In this document: positions 49,801 through 57,900 of the stretch, piece by piece
Layout of the letters: each line of letters starts with the position of its first letter
Numbering within the stretch: position 1 is the first letter of the stretch
Source: Micrasema longulum
Lineage: Eukaryota; Arthropoda; Insecta; Trichoptera; Brachycentridae
Direction of reading: 5' to 3'
Length of the DNA stretch: 64,000 nucleotides
NCBI GenBank assembly: GCA_022494885.1
Contig: JAGVSM010000956.1
Coordinates: forward strand, 1-64,000
Notes under the pieces: generated by a model
What the model was told of the DNA's origin: nothing
Database searches by the model: none
The model's input: only the letters and a program-made list of their open reading frames with translations
Position numbers and translations under genes: made by a program

Positions 49801-52800
49801 CAAAGGGTCCCAAGGCCCGGTAACTATTCTGTAATAAAATAGAATCAAGTGTTTTGGACAAGGATGGGAATTTAAAATTATTGATTTGAACCATTGTGAT
49901 TGCTTGTTTAACGTGTCTAAAATGGCCTACCTAGTTGTAATATACCCATGAGAATAACGACAAATCCAGAGAGAAATCCGAGGAGTATGACGTAGTCAAT
50001 AGTGAGAGCTTTGCAGTACTGGAATATCAGAATAGACATGAGACTTGTGGGGCCTATTGAGACTTCCTTTACTGTACCAAACACTGCATACAACATCGTT
50101 CCTGAAATCAAAAAAATACTACGTTTTTTTCTCTATTACATTCTACTTTTATATTTTTTGAATATTATAACTAACTTTCCAAAAAGGAGAGAATTTCCTT
50201 TCCGCACCTAATGGTGCGTAGGGCAATGCATTGATACACCAATCGCTGCGTAACATGATCGTTTTTTCTGACATGAAGGTAAGATGATCAATCTTAAGCT
50301 TCAGATGCTAGTCCAGGGACTATGAAATATTCTAATGTAAAAACAACTTTTTGAATAAATATTTCATGTCAACCATGTCGGGAATCGAACTCTAAACCTC
50401 TTGCATGGTAGATAAACGTGCTGACCACTACGCCTCAAGGCCGACAAGAGTTTCTTTCGTTTCTTTGAATCCCTTAAAATAAATATGTGTTTATGTTTTT
50501 CCTTTTTTAAAAAAAATGTTATTACTATTTTATTTTATTTTTACATCTGAGCATGTTTTTCATTCTTTATTTCCATTCTTAATTCTTAATTACTCTTACA
50601 AATTTTCTTCATTTTTAATATTATTTCCATTTGTAAATACTCACTACAAACTACAAACCTTAAAATATTTATATTTCTTTCACTTAAATTTAAATTTTTA
50701 AACAACTTTCATTTATGTTTTCTTTTTCCTTCTCTTTTTTATACTTTCATAATTAACCTTACATTTAATTGCTTTTTAATATGGAAACTTCACTGGTCCA
50801 TTAGAATTAAGTCCAATTGTGTAAAATATTAAACTTTGTAACTGTACTGTATGTTTCCTGAATAAAAGAAAAAGAAAAAAAGAAAATAAAAAAAAAGAGT
50901 ATTATATATTTCTTTTTAAATTTCATTTATTGTATCATTGCCAGTATAACTATAGTCCTTAAAATATAACTTGATTAGAATGACAGCTGTCAAACTAATT
51001 TCATTGGTGATAGGAAATTACTGATCACTGATCAAATCGATTTTATCAGTTATTTCATGCAATCATGAAACTCCGTTTCCGAAAATTGATATAAAAAACG
51101 CAAAAACAAGCCTATGTTTAACACAATTATTCACCAAAAAATGAGACATTTATATTTTTTTCATGAACAACATCAAACGAATTATTTTTTTATTCGATCA
51201 ATTTACATTGATCAATTGGTCCCATCTCTAACGTTTTTGCAAAATGATGTAACCTTGTAAGAACGTCGTTAATAGTTTATTTTAGATTTAAAGCTGATTT
51301 TATATATTAATGTTGATTTATGTTTCCAAGCATTGTATTAAAAAAATAAATTAACAAGCCAGATACAAATGATTTTTCATGGGTCAATATAAATAACTCT
51401 TCTGACGTTACTACAAAGTTATGTGGTCACTTTTTCTGACAACTGTCATTTTAATCATGTTACATTTTAAGGACTATAGCTATTGTGCTTGGAGAGTGAC
51501 TTATACTGCTATATTTATTTAGTAATTTGAAGTTATATAATTTCAAATGTACATGAGAAAAAAAATGAAATTACACAAAATAAAAATACAATAATAACTA
51601 CTAATTAAAATAGAATGCTGTTTTAACTCGGGTTCAAAAAACTTATTTAAATGTACTTTATTTACTGATATATTAGTTTAAATAGTCTTTAGTTCATTGG
51701 GGAGATTATTGTATTTTTTTATTCCTTTGAAAACTAAACTATTTTGACCATGACTTGTGTGCAATTTAGGAATTTTGATATGATTTTAGTATCCGAGTAA
51801 CTTATATATATAAATAATAATTTTAAAAATACTACTTTACAAACATAAATCATTTTAAAAATACGAATCTGTATATACAAAAATGATAATAAAAAAATAA
51901 TGCTCTCTATAAACATAAATAATGATAAAAAATACTACTCAGTATAAGCATAAATTATAATAAAATACACGGAACTTAATAAGAAAAATACATAAAAAAT
52001 ACTGTTCTGTATTTTAAAAATTTGAATGCGAATTAAAAATCTCCACCAAAAATATAAACAGGTTTATATTCAGTAGAGTCTATAAAGGAAAAATAATATT
52101 TGGATTGTCTTGGCTGAGCTGTAATTATTGATATTTAAATATTTTTCGGTACAATAAAAAAACACTAAAATAATATAAAAAATATCAATTGAAATAACAA
52201 AACACTAAAAACATCAGAAATCATAATAGTATTGAAAATAATGAATAAATAATAAATAAAAATAAATGTCGTGACGATGAGTTAGAAATCTCGAAACCGG
52301 TCGACGCGTGACGTATAGCTCGAAACTAATCAGCCTCGTAATGTAGTAGTCAGCGCGTTTGCCTACCATGCAAGAGGTCTCGGGTTCGATTCCCAGCATG
52401 GTTAATACGAAAATTTTATTTTAAAAAGTTTTTTACCATAGTATTTCATAGTCCCTGGACTGTAACCTGAAGCGTAAGACTGATGATCGTAGCATGTACC
52501 AAAAAAATATCAATATAAGCTGCGATTAATGTATCAATCCAGTGCCCTATGCACCATACGGTGCGGAAAGGAGAATGTTGGTGAGAGCGAAAAATGTTTT
52601 TAAAAAAAAACTCTAGAAAGTCATGGATTTAATAGGTGGGTACCTAAGTTTTCACGGTCACTGTTATCAAAATGTATCTTTTTTGGGTGATCCTTAGTAA
52701 GTTGGATTCGTTCCGACGTTTTGCAGGAGTCATCTTCAGATTTCAACATGGTTTCCGGCAGTATACACAACAAAAATGACACGGAATGTGCCTGCTGCCG

Positions 52801-55800
52801 ACTGCGACACGGTACAAATTACTAGTACATAAACACATATTTTTTCTATAAAACATTCAGTTTACACCCTGAATATGGTTTCTGCAATGGTAGCCGAAAT
52901 GTCGGAACGAATCTAACTTCCACTGGATCACCCAAAAAAGGTACACATTAAAGTCATGGATTATTTGTTTTCGTAAAAAAAATAAAATCGATTCCTACAG
53001 CTCGGATGAACCTCCAATTTACTCAAATAATTAACCCTTCGTGTACAATTTTTCTTAATCTAACTAAAAAAATATATTAAAGTTTTTTTATGTAAACACT
53101 GGGAAAAATAATGAAAAAAAAGGTTTTTTTTTCAGTTTTAATTTCATGTTTTAGTTTATGTGGACAATATGCTTTTATCTGGTATAAAAAGGTTAAAAAA
53201 TAAAAGAATGTAAGGAAAACAGGAAATGTCGATTTTTATGAACAGCTTTTTATATTTATTTATATACGGCATTTCTGCCATTTACATATATGTGGTATAA
53301 AGAGTGCTTAAAAATAAAAATATTTAAAAAAAAAAAGAGTATGAAATATTAATATACTCGTACTGTACACATTATGAATTACTTAAAATACATACATATT
53401 TTAAAGAAATTATACAACAACAAAATACATTAATCAATCAAATTATAACTATTCCAACCCAATCTTCTGAAGATGATTTGCTCTTTTTGATAAAAATATG
53501 TTGGTCACTTTATTTTTTAAGTTAGGCAGAGATAAACTAAATATATCAAAATGTGATGCATATTCATTCCCGGTATTCTGTAATCTAACAATAGGTGAGT
53601 TATATTGAGCTACCGTTCGAGAATTTAGACAATAAAATATCGTGGATGTTCTGCTTAATCTAGGTGGTATATAGAATGAAATCAATTTCAGTAGATCAGG
53701 GTATCAAACATTGGTTTTATTATTTTATATAAAGTCGTAAGATCCGTCGATGTTCTTCGTTCTTGCAATTTAGTTAATAATATAATAATGAAAGTTGCGG
53801 AAACTATTTTAACTTCAAGTCTCAAAAAAATCAACCTTTGAACTTGAGCTAAATAACACCTTTGACAGAATACGTGCAACTGACTTCTTGATTAAAATTT
53901 TATCGAAAAATGTTACATGGTGGCGAATTTTTTAAAGTAAATTAGATAAACTGGATTTCATAAATATTAATATACCAACACGTAGAACTAGACAAAATAG
54001 TTTATATTATTGTCACCCTTCTCAAACCAACTATCTTAGTCACTCACCTAGATATACACAGACTAGGAAATGAATGTACCTCTCATATCGACATTTTTAA
54101 CTCAAGTCTGTGAATTCAAATCATCTCTTTATAAATATTATAATATGTTCTATAGTAACGAATTATTTGCAAAAGCTACTACTTATGCTAACGATCTGGT
54201 GTTAACTCATTTTATAATCATAATACCGACTTTTTTTATATCTTTTGTATGCTGACATACATACATGTATTTATATATTTCTTTTTATACCCATGTTTTA
54301 ATACTGTTTTTAAATTTTTGTATATCTAACTCATTATATTATTTTATTTAATATTGTAAAAGGCACCTGTTCCGTATAATAAATAAATAAAATTATAATG
54401 GCTAGTATGTATACAATATAATAAACTAGTCGCCGAGTGATAAACATGTTTGAAATCACTTTTATACACCGATTATCGGTATGTAGCAGATTGTCTACAT
54501 GGGGCATTGTAGGGTTAAATTACCGTATTTTGCGGACGACAAGATACACCCCTAAATTTTTCTATCAATTTTTAGAAAAAAAAGATATTTTAGACGAAAA
54601 AACGCGTCGGACCATAAAACGCACCCCAATTTTTGGTTGAATTTTCAGAGTAAAAAAAGTGTGTCTTATGGTCAGAAAAATACGGTAGTTAGTAATTTAT
54701 TCGATAATATGAAAAAATATATATCTTCGCTAGGGAATTACAGCTCATATTAATTTTTATTGCCGTAATGTAATAGGTACCGACTTTCTAAAATATAATC
54801 AGACTCGAAGTATTATTATTTTACAGGGAGTTTTTTGGTATAAATAGACATTGTTTTTTTATTTACGGGGGGATTTTGGGTTACATTATTTCGTAGCCCA
54901 TTTGGATGTGCATGTGAAATTTTTTATATATTATGAAACACAAAAAATACTTAGGACAATTTCTTATTTTTCTGTTCCGCCTAGGTCTAATTTGATTTCT
55001 CTTCGATTTTTTTATATATTTTTTCACGTCAATTTTCAGCAACTAATAACACCGATGTGAATTTGTCAACATGGAGTCTGCAAACATATTTTGGCTGATT
55101 TTGGAATTTCTCAGGAAAAGGGGGAAAAAACATTGACAAAGAAAACAAAATGACTACTCCCGGGGTGCTGTTAAGAAACTTATCGCGGGGGCAGATAATA
55201 AAGTAATTTGAGGATTTTTAATTTTTGCATACGAATCTCTTTGCTTCATGTATGGCAATACTGATGATTAAACGTCAAATTATGCATAAAACTGTTCGAA
55301 AACGGAAAAAAAAACCAATTCGGGTTGGTCAATTCAACCTAATTAAGTATTTTGGGTAATGCTTAAGCCTTAAGGCCGCAATGCGCCCTTGAGGTGATTT
55401 TCACGAAAATGGCGCTTTATATTGTAGTGTATTTTTCGTTACCTCCTTCCATATCCCCTCTATCCTACCTGCTGACAAGCCTCAATATAGAGGCTTAGCG
55501 GGTTATTCCTTTTAAAAAAATATATCCAACTATATAAAAGGAAAATCATCATGTTCGATTTCTCGTTTTCATATTTATTTGACGTTTGATCATCAGTGTG
55601 GCCATATATGGAGCGTCGTCGCATGCAAAAAATTCCCAAATGAATCACTCTTTAGGGGTTAGAGACGATTCAGAATAACACCCCAGCAGTGCGGTTTCAA
55701 ACGCTCTCCAGAGCAACAATTTCGCTACCACCTAGAAAGCGTTCAGAATCGCACTTCTTAAAGTTAACGTTATAGCAAATCTAATCCGTGATTCGCACTG

Positions 55801-56683
55801 CTGGCCGCGTAACATGTAGATACGAGTAGGTACTATGAAATGCTGATGGATTATTTAACCCTTCATTTTAACACACTTCGGGCGGGAAAGGTATTTCTAC
55901 CCGTTCAGTAGATTAATGCTTACCGGCGGGAAGGGTAGAAATACCTTTTGCGCTGGCCTCATTTCAAAGGAAAAAAAACGTATTTTTCCAATGTTTTAAT
56001 GTGAATATTTTATACCAATCTCTTTGTAAGGTCTTAACTATATGTCCATAATTATCAAATAGCAAGGCAAATCTTCATTTTTGGATACAAAATATAAAAT
56101 ATAAAATAAAATACAAAATATAAAATAAATTTAAAAAAAAATCGAGTTTACTTTAAAAAATTAACCATAATGATGTTGAATTACAAATAATATTTGGTTT
56201 TGGTTTGTAATTTTATAGCTTGGATATGCTGAGTTAGTATGTAGAAATTTTTATTAAAATATTTTTTTTATTTTTAGATATAGCAATTTCAAACAAATTA
56301 CAGAAATTTGCGCGAGACCTTTATTTCGCCCGTCGCAGCGGTCCGCAGGCGCAATATCTTTCCCGACCGAAGTGTGTAATTAAAATGCGTTAATATTGAT
56401 ATTTGAAAAACATACCCATAAACGACGAATATAATCCATACTCAGCCGTCAAATTAGCTAGTGATGCGTAAGCTATACTTTGAGGAATCAGAGTCAATCC
56501 TAAAGAAACCCCAGCAATAAAATCCGCAATAGCTGTCACGGAATCATATTTCGGTAACCACTCGAAAATTGGCATTCGTTTGTACAAAATATTCTTCAAT
56601 TTAGATTTCTTGTTCCTTTTCTCCGGGAAAATATCTCTCCTTTTCTTGTGATTTTCCTCCAACTCGAATATGTCGTTGGTCAT
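34444..56683 (-). CDS. SLC26/SulP anion transporter, complete gene (10 coding exons)
   Basis: Joined coding exons: 56683-56416, 50101-49931, 48564-48344, 45428-45281, 41871-41707, 40675-40514, 38694-38594, 37148-36963, 36441-36268 and 34842-34444; 1995 nt, 664 residues, all GT-AG with matching phases. The family exchanges or co-transports sulfate, chloride, bicarbonate and other anions across membranes, and the sequence looks closest to the SLC26A11-like, sodium-independent sulfate transporter type. Landmarks: cytoplasmic basic N-terminus; PIFEWLPKY at 38-46; first helix PQSIAYASLA at 67-76; signature AEYGLYSSFMGTMLYAVFGT from 80, then VKEVSIGP (V where S is usual before K); conserved DATQE, TGAFSR and SGVRTP; a multi-helix core; STAS domain from about 480 with VVDCS at 517-521. 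The start codon is the first Met after an acceptor at 56692. Substrate is inference. Confidence 0.93.
34889..35505 (-). mobile_element. SINE-A interrupted by a MITE-C
   Basis: Minus-strand SINE-A pieces at 34889-34955 (3' part) and 35328-35505 (body and tRNA head) are split by a MITE-C at 34959-35327. Lies in SLC26 intron 9. Confidence 0.75.
34959..35327. mobile_element. MITE-C nested in SINE-A
   Basis: 369 bp from CAATGAGGAATTTCAACAG to ACTGAACTTACTCGTTG. The inverted ends match 28846-29267 and 43251-43762. About 8 bp of SINE sequence were lost at the insertion point, and no clean target duplication is visible. Confidence 0.75.
35665..36060 (+). pseudogene. Non-LTR retrotransposon C-terminal fragment
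   Basis: A 122-codon frame carries ITRARPGHCILNLARINLS, a Cys-rich CRFCSADEE and LCECDALRHRR, the zinc-knuckle-like C-x2-C ... H-like end found after RNase H in jockey/I-type LINEs. Starts abruptly. In SLC26 intron 9, antisense to the gene. Confidence 0.75.
36268..36441 (-). CDS. SLC26 coding exon 9 (STAS, first half)
   Basis: Acceptor TTTGTTACAG|AGTTC; encodes EYVLVTPEIGLFYLSISFL and VLPIVVDCSKFQAIDYSS, the first strands of the STAS domain; donor TGTAAA|GTAAGT, phase 0. Confidence 0.92.
36637..36911 (+). mobile_element. SINE-A with inverted tail
   Basis: tRNA head GCCGGCCTCGTGGTGTAACG with a diverged B box (GGTTAGATTC), the body, and a 3' end at about 36880. An inverted 30-bp copy of the 3' end follows (TAATGGTGCTTAGGGCACTG), making a small hairpin. 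In SLC26 intron 8. Confidence 0.8.
36963..37148 (-). CDS. SLC26 coding exon 8
   Basis: Acceptor ACAAATTTCAG|ATTGA; encodes IDYNVIPLMWKGNRWDVF, a helical hairpin with GVEVGLLVGVVV, and RPSVEIKRSK at the core/STAS junction; donor CAAAG|GTTTGT, phase 0. Confidence 0.92.
37573..38480 (-). pseudogene. LINE reverse transcriptase fragment
   Basis: Minus-strand reading includes WHTQQENLVKW, CGV-stop-QGGCLSPALFNI, the catalytic box SYADDMVLL, KYLGHILTDD and NYTQAAWNKLRV, then an open end to 37573. The only in-frame stop in this span is TGA where CGA (Arg) is expected (38365-38367), a CpG-decay change. Same strand as the host gene, in intron 7. Confidence 0.85.
38594..38694 (-). CDS. SLC26 coding exon 7
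   Basis: Acceptor GATTTTCTAG|GAATC; encodes a helix LLALTFLTQYFYYIPRATLS and SILICAVIFL; donor TTCTTG|GTGAGT, phase 0. Confidence 0.92.
39225..39820 (+). pseudogene. Non-LTR retrotransposon C-terminal fragment
   Basis: Reads KYLGVIIDCQLKWINHIE, MVYYALVQSLLSYGIIGWG, one frame change, then KTRLAQRHAYFIGPKIVHYF to a stop at 39813-39815. Typical post-palm LINE sequence. In SLC26 intron 6, antisense. Confidence 0.75.
40514..40675 (-). CDS. SLC26 coding exon 6
   Basis: Acceptor TTATTTTAG|TTATC; encodes GKKVDATQEMISLGICQVMG, then VPSTGAFSRSAVSNSSGVRT and PFSGIYSG, among the best-conserved segments of the family; donor CTCAG|GTACTA, phase 1. Confidence 0.93.
40897..40975 (-). mobile_element. SINE-B tRNA head
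   Basis: Minus strand: GGCCTCCGTGGTGTAATGG and a B-box-like GGGTTTGATTCCC. Only the head is recognisable. In SLC26 intron 5. Confidence 0.65.
41095..41590 (-). pseudogene. RTE-like LINE C-terminal remnant
   Basis: Minus strand reads YITLILLYGCKSWHLTRT, a stop, SFENRCLRRILGVRWFDFV, then EWLGHILRMPPESLDHACLL and CPGCPLLTVRWHF, with several stops. In SLC26 intron 5. Confidence 0.75.
41707..41871 (-). CDS. SLC26 coding exon 5
   Basis: Acceptor CTGTTTCAG|ATCGT; encodes DRVPVGLPPFEMPKFS and a helix LGTGILVVPITAVLANIAIA ending KAFG; donor TTTTG|GTTAGT, phase 1. Confidence 0.92.
41953..42311. mobile_element. MITE-C, right end missing
   Basis: Starts CAATGAGGAATTCAGCTCTA and follows 28846-29267 through TGACATCACTGGTTCATATG. 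It ends at about 42311, where a LINE fragment abuts. In SLC26 intron 4. Confidence 0.75.
42308..42450 (+). pseudogene. LINE tail fragment
   Basis: Reads RWTDQIKEAMV, RAEDGLECNRLIRSVDVGHD and PQH, the last residues of RTE-like LINE proteins. Confidence 0.6.
42475..42615 (-). pseudogene. Penelope-like GIY-YIG fragment
   Basis: Minus strand: GYTNNNLGKILDNSKSK, a stop, SGVYEITCGDCNSKYISQT. Same arrangement as in the element at 14764-15712. Confidence 0.75.
42699..42729 (+). other. Hammerhead-like motif
   Basis: CTGATAA, one T, stem GGGTA/TACCT around ATTCAGAA, then GAAAC. Core position G8 is A. It lies ~85 bp from a Penelope GIY-YIG fragment, but on the opposite strand. Confidence 0.3.
43251..43762. 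mobile_element. MITE-C, longest copy
   Basis: ~512 bp between TAATGAGGAAGTACAGTG and CACTGAACTTCCTTATTG. Contains TGACGTCACTACGATGG. In SLC26 intron 4. Confidence 0.8.
44165..44360 (-). pseudogene. RTE-like LINE fragment
   Basis: Minus strand resembles the region after the RT domain of 60660-62116 (ISAINKMKKVF; MWSEW; AK-LKYLQYEC). Degenerate. Confidence 0.5.
44440..44978 (+). pseudogene. CR1/L2-type LINE 3' end
   Basis: Frames read ITPLLRELHWLRFPQRMEYK, a frameshift, then YKSLHNSAPEYLRELC and WNSLPAEV, the classic end of CR1/L2/Rex-type LINE proteins. The 3' UTR with TATAGCGCCCTTGAGG and GAAAATGGCGCTATATAAG leads to an (AAT)n tail at about 44962-44976. In SLC26 intron 4. Confidence 0.85.
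45281..45428 (-). CDS. SLC26 coding exon 4
   Basis: Acceptor TTTGTATTACAG|AAATT; encodes KLKDAPIKNP, TLWFVSTGRNALIVFITAM and NGQAPFLLSG; donor GTCAG|GTAAGA, phase 1. Confidence 0.92.
46078..46262 (+). mobile_element. SINE-C, best copy
   Basis: Head GGGTTGTGGTCCTGTGGCTA with the B-box-like GGTTCGAATCCC, body TTCTAATAGTGTGTTATTTA, and an A-rich tail. A tRNA-derived SINE rather than a tRNA gene, since the acceptor stem does not close. Confidence 0.75.
47059..47300 (+). mobile_element. SINE-A, good copy
   Basis: Head GGCCTCGTGGTGTAATGGTC (A box) and GGTTCGATTCCC (B box); body with AGTCCCTGGACTGGTACC; 3' end GCCCTATGCACCATTAG and a GATGATGAA tail. Confidence 0.85.
47755..47915 (+). pseudogene. 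RTE-like LINE tail fragment
   Basis: Matches 61890-62100 in order: TTGATGGA, GCAGAAAACGAGAAAGACCG, GAGAAGATTACGTGAG, and CTATCCTGTCTGCCTACC. Short and non-coding now. Confidence 0.6.
47958..48135 (+). mobile_element. SINE-B, full copy
   Basis: tRNA head GGCCTCCGTGGTGTAGTGG with B box GGTTCGATTCCC, body CCTGGGTGCTCTGTGATGTA and GGCCTCCTGGCCTGTTGTGG, A-rich tail. In SLC26 intron 3. Confidence 0.85.
48344..48564 (-). CDS. SLC26 coding exon 3
   Basis: Acceptor TTATCTTGCAG|GTTTCC; encodes FLVELISLPVTSGFTSATAT, then SQLKGILG and a helix ending LLSLR; donor AAGA|GTGGGT, phase 0. Confidence 0.92.
49288..49627 (-). mobile_element. Penelope-derived inverted-repeat unit 1
   Basis: Two ~45-bp inverted arms (TTTGTTTCTTTTTTGGGTGA left; TCACCCAAAAAAGAAACAAA right) flank a minus-strand frame with ARIIKEAIEIHRNPNNINND and DGLKSNSTWFPALH, the C-terminal signature of Penelope-type GIY-YIG proteins. 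A hammerhead-like motif lies in the left arm. In SLC26 intron 2. Confidence 0.75.
49327..49358 (-). other. Hammerhead-like motif in Penelope unit 1
   Basis: Minus strand: CTGAATA, one T, GGCTCCTGCAATGGTAGTC, then GAAAC. Core G8 is T. Same architecture as 52869-52900. Confidence 0.4.
49931..50101 (-). CDS. SLC26 coding exon 2
   Basis: Acceptor TTTGATTTCAG|GAACG; encodes GTMLYAVFGTVKEVSIGPTS and two helices ending GILQLG; donor CTAG|GTAGGC, phase 1. Confidence 0.92.
50192..50446 (-). mobile_element. SINE-A, minus orientation
   Basis: Minus strand: head GGCCTTGAGGCGTAGTGGTC, B-box region, body, and 3' end TACGCACCATTAGGTGCGG. In SLC26 intron 1. Confidence 0.8.
50950..51479. mobile_element. MITE with TATAGTCCTTAAAA ends
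   Basis: ~530 bp bounded by ~40-bp inverted repeats: TATAGTCCTTAAAATATAAC on the left, inverse at 51440-51479; both arms include a TGACAGCTGTCA-like palindrome. TA at the edges suggests a Tc1/mariner-type origin. In SLC26 intron 1. Confidence 0.7.
51480..52260. other. AT-rich intronic DNA
   Basis: Runs of short AAT/ATAAA repeats and no recognisable element. Confidence 0.4.
52270..52303 (+). other. Hammerhead-like motif
   Basis: GTGACGA, one T, stem GAG/CTC around TTAGAAAT, then GAAAC and CGGTC. Core C3 is G. It shares CTCGAAACCGGTCGA with 14825-14858. A SINE-A begins 28 bp downstream. Confidence 0.4.
52330..52580 (+). mobile_element. SINE-A
   Basis: Head AGCCTCGTAATGTAGTAGTC with a clear B box GGTTCGATTCCC, body AGTCCCTGGACTGTAACC, 3' end GCCCTATGCACCATACGG. 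Confidence 0.8.
52674..52943. mobile_element. Penelope-derived inverted-repeat unit 2
   Basis: Arms CTTTTTTGGGTGATCC and GGATCACCCAAAAAAG are inverse. The internal phrase CTGCCGACTGCGACACGGTA is the reverse complement of unit 1 (49288-49627), so it is the same family in opposite orientation with the coding part largely deleted. Confidence 0.75.
52869..52900 (+). other. Hammerhead-like motif in Penelope unit 2
   Basis: CTGAATA, one T, GGTTTCTGCAATGGTAGCC, then GAAAT. Core G8 is T and the C after GAAA is changed. Confidence 0.35.
53449..53885 (-). pseudogene. LINE C-terminal fragment (minus)
   Basis: Minus strand: LTKLQERRTSTDLTTLYKI, then ISFYIPPRLSRTSTIFYC and SRTVAQYNSPIVRLQNTGNE, typical of the end of jockey/CR1-like LINE proteins. 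A related fragment lies adjacent in opposite orientation. Confidence 0.7.
53925..54385 (+). pseudogene. LINE 3' end (plus)
   Basis: Reads NIPTRRTRQNSLYYC, SHSPRYTQTR, a frame change, then SHIDIFN and CEFKSSLYKYYNMF, followed by a 3' UTR and an (AAAT)n tail at 54378-54392. The same domain as 53449-53885, forming a head-to-head pair. Confidence 0.6.
54521..54687. mobile_element. Short MITE, TACCGTATTTT ends
   Basis: 167 bp from TACCGTATTTTGCGGAC to GTCAGAAAAATACGGTA. The interior is palindromic (AAGATACACCCC with GGGTGCGTTTTATGG-type inverse; GTGTCTTATGGTC). Non-coding. Confidence 0.75.
55300..55690. mobile_element. TIR element family GGGGTGGTATTCTGA, copy
   Basis: Shares ATTAAGTATTTTGGGTAATG with 5555-5600 and TTTGACGTTTGATCATCAGT with 8893-9202, and ends GATTCAGAATAACACCCC at about 55685. 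A short LINE 3'-UTR piece (GCGCCCTTGAGGTGATTTTC) sits at 55383-55430. In SLC26 intron 1. Confidence 0.6.
55691..56415. other. SLC26 intron 1, 5' part
   Basis: Unassigned intronic DNA including a tandem AAAATATAA repeat at about 56085-56130. A sequence GGCGGGAAAGGTATTTCTACC and its inverse (GGTAGAAATACCTTTC-like) lie at 55880-55950. Confidence 0.4.
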
Positions 56684-56691
56684 GATAAAAA
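56416..56691 (-). CDS. SLC26 coding exon 1
   Basis: The acceptor TGTTATCTTTAG lies just upstream (AG at 56693-56692), so 8 nt of 5' UTR precede the ATG at 56683. Residues 1-89 end in ...YSSFM, and the donor is ATGG|GTATGT (phase 1). The open frame continues upstream to a Met at 56797, but that stretch overlaps the splice acceptor and is probably not translated. The tail is Lys/Arg-rich before the first helix. Confidence 0.88.
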
Positions 56692-57590
56692 CTAAAGATA
56701 ACACAGAACAAATAAAAGTAACTCCGCGGAATTTTCCTTTCGCTTCTACCGTTTGAAAGTTCAGATTCACTCCATTAATAGGATTTATCAGCCACAAACT
56801 ATAGCTAAAAACAATTACAAATATTCACGTTCGATTTTATGGCGCGATTCTGGCGGGGAATTCGACACGACTGTCACGCAGTTCCGCGGAAAATGACTAG
56901 TCAATAAAAGCCCACTGGAGTTTTCAAACTATCTACGTTAAATGGAGGGTTCATCTCGAAGTTAAGTGGTCACATTGTTATCTTGACATCTGACGTCACA
57001 ATGTTGACTAGACTTGAATAGCTGTGCATCTAAATTCTCTACTGATGTGAATAATCAGCATTTTCCCTCAATTTTCCCTTGTCTTTCACTATGGAGCACG
57101 GTTTGCACTAACAGAGGTACTTGCGTGGTTATTATTTTTATTTATTTATTGGGGACATCAACGGTTATACAGATTAAAGATATAGACATCAAAACATACA
57201 TATTATAGAGAATAAAACCAATGACAGATGAATGAAATTGCCACAAAAATTTAAAGTACCTATTTCAAAATATAGAAACAGGACGTGTGAATTGAAGAAT
57301 TATTTTTTCCAGAAGTACTTTGAATAAATAATGTTAGTTTATCCAGAGAATGCGCATCTTGAACATGTATCTTTTAATATTTTACCGTTTTTGCTTGTAT
57401 ATGTAATTTTTAATACTATTTAAATGTTATTTGTGTTTTTTTTATACTTTTTTTAGCTTGTATACATAATTTTAATACGTTTTTGATAAAAAAAAATAAC
57501 CTGTATTGGGTGTGCGCATATTTTGTTAATTAAAAAAAATATTTTATTTTGTACTAGTTCAGTGTGTATATTTACATACATGTAATTTTT
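56692..57590. other. Upstream flank of SLC26
   Basis: Should contain a non-coding first exon and promoter, since coding exon 1 begins with a splice acceptor. 56830-56900 is CpG-richer (GGCGCGATTCTGGCGGGG), a plausible promoter or exon, but no start site can be fixed. Confidence 0.35.
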
Positions 57591-57900
57591 AAACTTTTTC
57601 AATTTTCTTTCCCAGATTGCATTATGTAAACATTATTTTGAATTTATTTCCATGCCTAGTATTCTGTTTATTTTGTTATTTTCAAGTATTTTTCATACCC
57701 CTTTTAATTTGTAGTATATCATAATTTTAATTTTTCTGCTTTTGTTAAATAATATTATAGTTTAAAATTTAAAAACGTCTCTAAAAAAAATATTATCTGT
57801 ATGTCCCTAAATGAGTTTTTTTTTAAAACTCCTTGGGAATATTGTATATAATTATGTATAATATGTTTTCAATTTAATAATAAATAAAAAAATGTATGAT
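57591..57900 (+). repeat. LINE-like 3' tail repeat
   Basis: Matches 29820-30100 in order (TTTCCATGCC/TTTCCATACC; GTCCCTAAATGAGTTTT; AACTCCTTGGGAATATT). No coding part. Confidence 0.5.

Noticed and set aside
56684..56797. Upstream Met extension of SLC26 exon 1
   Set aside because: A good acceptor (TGTTATCTTTAG) sits between this Met and the conserved N-terminus, so the extension is probably intronic.
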